Of a DNA stretch of 64,000 bases, positions 63,529-64,000 are shown piece by piece. The stretch is taken from NCBI RefSeq assembly GCF_900142675.1, contig NZ_FRBS01000002.1:558001-622000 (forward strand), in the 5' to 3' direction. Within the stretch, counting starts at the first letter, position 1. The number at the start of each line of letters is the position of its first letter. The DNA is from Shouchella rhizosphaerae (GTDB lineage Bacteria; Bacillota; Bacilli; Bacillales; Bacillaceae_D). The notes beneath the pieces are model-generated. The model made no database searches. It had not been told where the DNA came from and saw only the letters and a list, made by a program, of their open reading frames with translations. A program made the translations under genes and the position numbers.

Positions 63529-64000
63529 ATGGAAAAGATCATTGAAACAAAGAATTTAACAAAAAAAATAAAAGGAAAACCGTTAGTGGAAGAAATCAAC
63601 CTTTCCATCGCCAAGGGAGAGATCTGTGGTCTTATCGGTCCTAATGGTGCAGGGAAAACGACGATTATGAAGCTGTTGACGGGATTGCTCATCCCTACAA
63701 GCGGAGAAGTGAAACTGAATCAATGGAATGTGCATAAGCAGCGAAAGGAAGCGATGCGTTCTGTTGGCGCCATTATTGAGTCGCCCATTTTCTTTGAATT
63801 CATGACGGGTCGCGGAATGCTCTTAAACCTTGCCAGACTCCATGGGTTGAACAAACAGGAGCGACAGGATAAAGTCGCAGAAGCATTGACGATTGTTGGT
63901 CTAGATGGCCGCGGCGATGAAAAAATACGGACGTACTCTTTAGGAATGAAGCAACGTTTAGGGATCGCTCAGGCGCTGTTAGGCAATCCAGAGATTGTCA
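63529..64000 (+). CDS. lanF: LanF-type immunity ABC transporter ATPase, cut by the window edge
   Basis: The first 157 residues are present. Walker A is IGPNGAGKTTIMKLLTGLL, the Q-loop region is GAIIESPIFFEFMTGRGML, and the signature is the BcrA/LanF variant YSLGMKQRLGIAQALLG. Walker B lies just beyond the edge (ALLGNPEIV). AAAAAGGAG precedes ATG 63529. Known: LanFEG transporters expel lantibiotics from the producer membrane. Permease genes lanE and lanG are expected directly downstream, outside the window. The resemblance to BcrA means a bacitracin-type resistance pump is the alternative, but the position favours immunity. Confidence 0.9.
   Translation, partial: MEKIIETKNLTKKIKGKPLVEEINLSIAKGEICGLIGPNGAGKTTIMKLLTGLLIPTSGEVKLNQWNVHKQRKEAMRSVGAIIESPIFFEFMTGRGMLLNLARLHGLNKQERQDKVAEALTIVGLDGRGDEKIRTYSLGMKQRLGIAQALLGNPEIV

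Overview
The window looks like the chromosome of an alkaliphilic, low-to-moderate-GC Bacillaceae of the Shouchella (Bacillus/Alkalihalobacillus) clausii type. Supporting signs are Bacillus-style ribosome binding sites with many TTG/GTG starts, a Rap-Phr cassette, YesM/YesN-type regulation, CcpA cre-like sites, and a lantibiotic whose core peptide agrees with my memory of clausin from that species. Species assignment is inference; no rRNA or tRNA gene was seen.

Layout. 1-3.4 kb: maltose-type PTS locus (GH4 phospho-glucosidase, EIIBC, RpiR-type regulator). 3.5-6.0 kb: small membrane or SMI1/KNR4-type proteins. 6.1-35.4 kb: five type I-C-like CRISPR arrays, all on the + strand and each behind a copy of the same ~180-bp leader, with no cas gene in the window. 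They separate unrelated gene blocks: a complete galactitol/tagatose pathway (6.9-12.9 kb), a Rap-Phr cassette and small membrane/regulatory genes (13.8-17.2 kb), a frameshifted GNAT gene and a rifamycin phosphotransferase (18.3-21.5 kb), and a block with LysR/TauE, a YesMN two-component system, a sugar ABC importer and an alpha-L-rhamnosidase (22.8-33.7 kb). A cis-prenyltransferase gene lies between the rhamnosidase 3' end and a degenerate second copy of that 3' end, beside the fifth array. 35.7-39.3 kb: GntR regulator, ManD/RspA-like dehydratase and a beta-glucoside-family PTS EIIBC.

39.8-52.7 kb is a surface-adhesion locus: a lipoprotein, a double-kinase hybrid sensor, a receiver-BTAD (SARP-like) response regulator, and, divergently, a 2433-residue LPXTG adhesin with about five collagen-binding-like modules and 13 CnaB/SpaA modules, followed by its sortase. 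52.7-54.7 kb holds small genes, an XRE regulator and gene remnants.

54.8-64.0 kb is a class I lantibiotic locus of the epidermin/gallidermin group. On the minus strand are an HTH-TPR (RRNPP-like) regulator, an ABC exporter and a small membrane protein. On the plus strand are the LanA precursor, LanB dehydratase, LanC cyclase, LanD decarboxylase (for the C-terminal aminovinyl-cysteine) and the start of a LanF immunity ATPase cut by the window edge. No leader protease gene is visible.
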